DNA of 15,428 nucleotides, from assembly GCA_036397475.1 (NCBI GenBank), contig DASWIV010000091.1, positions 1 to 15,428 of the forward strand, in the 5' to 3' direction. A model generated the notes under the pieces. It searched no databases. It was not told the origin of the DNA and was given only the letters and a program-made list of their open reading frames with translations. The DNA comes from DASWIV01 sp036397475 (lineage in GTDB: Bacteria > JAJVIF01 > JAPKYR01). Position numbers and translations under genes: made by a program. Positions 15,321-15,428 of this stretch are shown here, piece by piece; within the stretch, counting starts at the first letter, position 1; the number at the start of each line of letters is the position of its first letter.

Positions 15321-15428
15321 ATGAGCTTACGTAAAAGGTTCAGGTGGGTCAATGGTAAGGGAATACCCCTCGATAATCTTAGCCGGGTGCCGTCGACAAC
15401 CTCGAACAGGCATGTAACAATCCATCTT
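15321..15428 (+). CDS. Possible 5' end of a plus-strand gene (partial, undecided)
   Basis: ATG 15321 opens a frame of 36 codons that runs off the window, preceded by AAGGGAA about ten bases upstream, a usable ribosome site. The peptide is basic and I do not recognise it. Two minus-strand frames are also open across most of this stretch, so coding direction is not settled. The segment has many short complementary stretches (GTGCC with GGCAT, for example), so a structured RNA cannot be excluded. Confidence 0.22.
   Translation, partial: MSLRKRFRWVNGKGIPLDNLSRVPSTTSNRHVTIHL

Noticed and set aside
1..15428. Search for tRNA, rRNA, CRISPR arrays, insertion sequences, phage genes or a toxin-antitoxin or defence system
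   Set aside because: I found no cloverleaf, direct-repeat array, transposase, terminal inverted repeats or defence domains. The XRE regulator has no toxin partner beside it.

Overview
The window reads as ordinary chromosome from a Gram-negative bacterium. The support is an exported lipoprotein with a lipobox, a heptose-type nucleotidyltransferase (an LPS-type sugar activation step), the MEP isoprenoid enzyme Dxs, and tight operons with short Shine-Dalgarno sites. Base composition looks close to even. Several genes (DUF2723 protein, tandem GT-C membrane enzymes, repeat-rich lipoprotein) are of kinds often met in poorly cultured bacterial phyla, but the sequence alone does not let me name a lineage. 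I see no rRNA, tRNA, CRISPR array, insertion sequence or phage gene.

Layout. Bases 1-84 hold the 3' end of a plus-strand gene. A lipoprotein built of about five carboxypeptidase-regulatory-like beta-sandwich repeats follows on the minus strand (228-1736), with a clear intrinsic terminator at 188-211. After a non-coding stretch of about 315 bases comes a plus-strand run: a small two-helix membrane protein (2055-2360); an NAD-dependent epimerase gene that has lost its N-terminal third (2404-3114); and a compact operon of purD, two tandem paralogous GT-C membrane glycosyltransferase-like proteins of equal length, and an RfaE2/HldE-type nucleotidyltransferase (3204-8004).

Facing it on the minus strand is a second operon, transcribed from about 12.6 kb down to 8.0 kb: an AI-2E family transporter, a zinc-ribbon membrane protein, and a large DUF2723 membrane protein with TPR-like C-terminal repeats. 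The two operons meet tail to tail with overlapping stop codons at 8001-8004. A cytoplasmic XRE-type regulator (12745-13206) is divergent from the AI-2E operon and shares a 154-base intergenic region containing a spaced inverted repeat. The regulator converges on dxs (13209-15233), which has a TATAAT-containing promoter. The last about 110 bases hold only an undecided open frame.

How the genes may work together. purD and dxs are housekeeping genes. Three GT-C type proteins (two in tandem and DUF2723) share a first-loop acidic motif followed by an [HR]PPG[FY]P motif, and they sit around a sugar-nucleotide enzyme, so the centre of the window is best read as a cell-envelope glycan or protein-glycosylation locus. 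That is inference from family and context; no substrate can be read from the sequence. I did not find a defence system or anything I could defend as a wholly new system.
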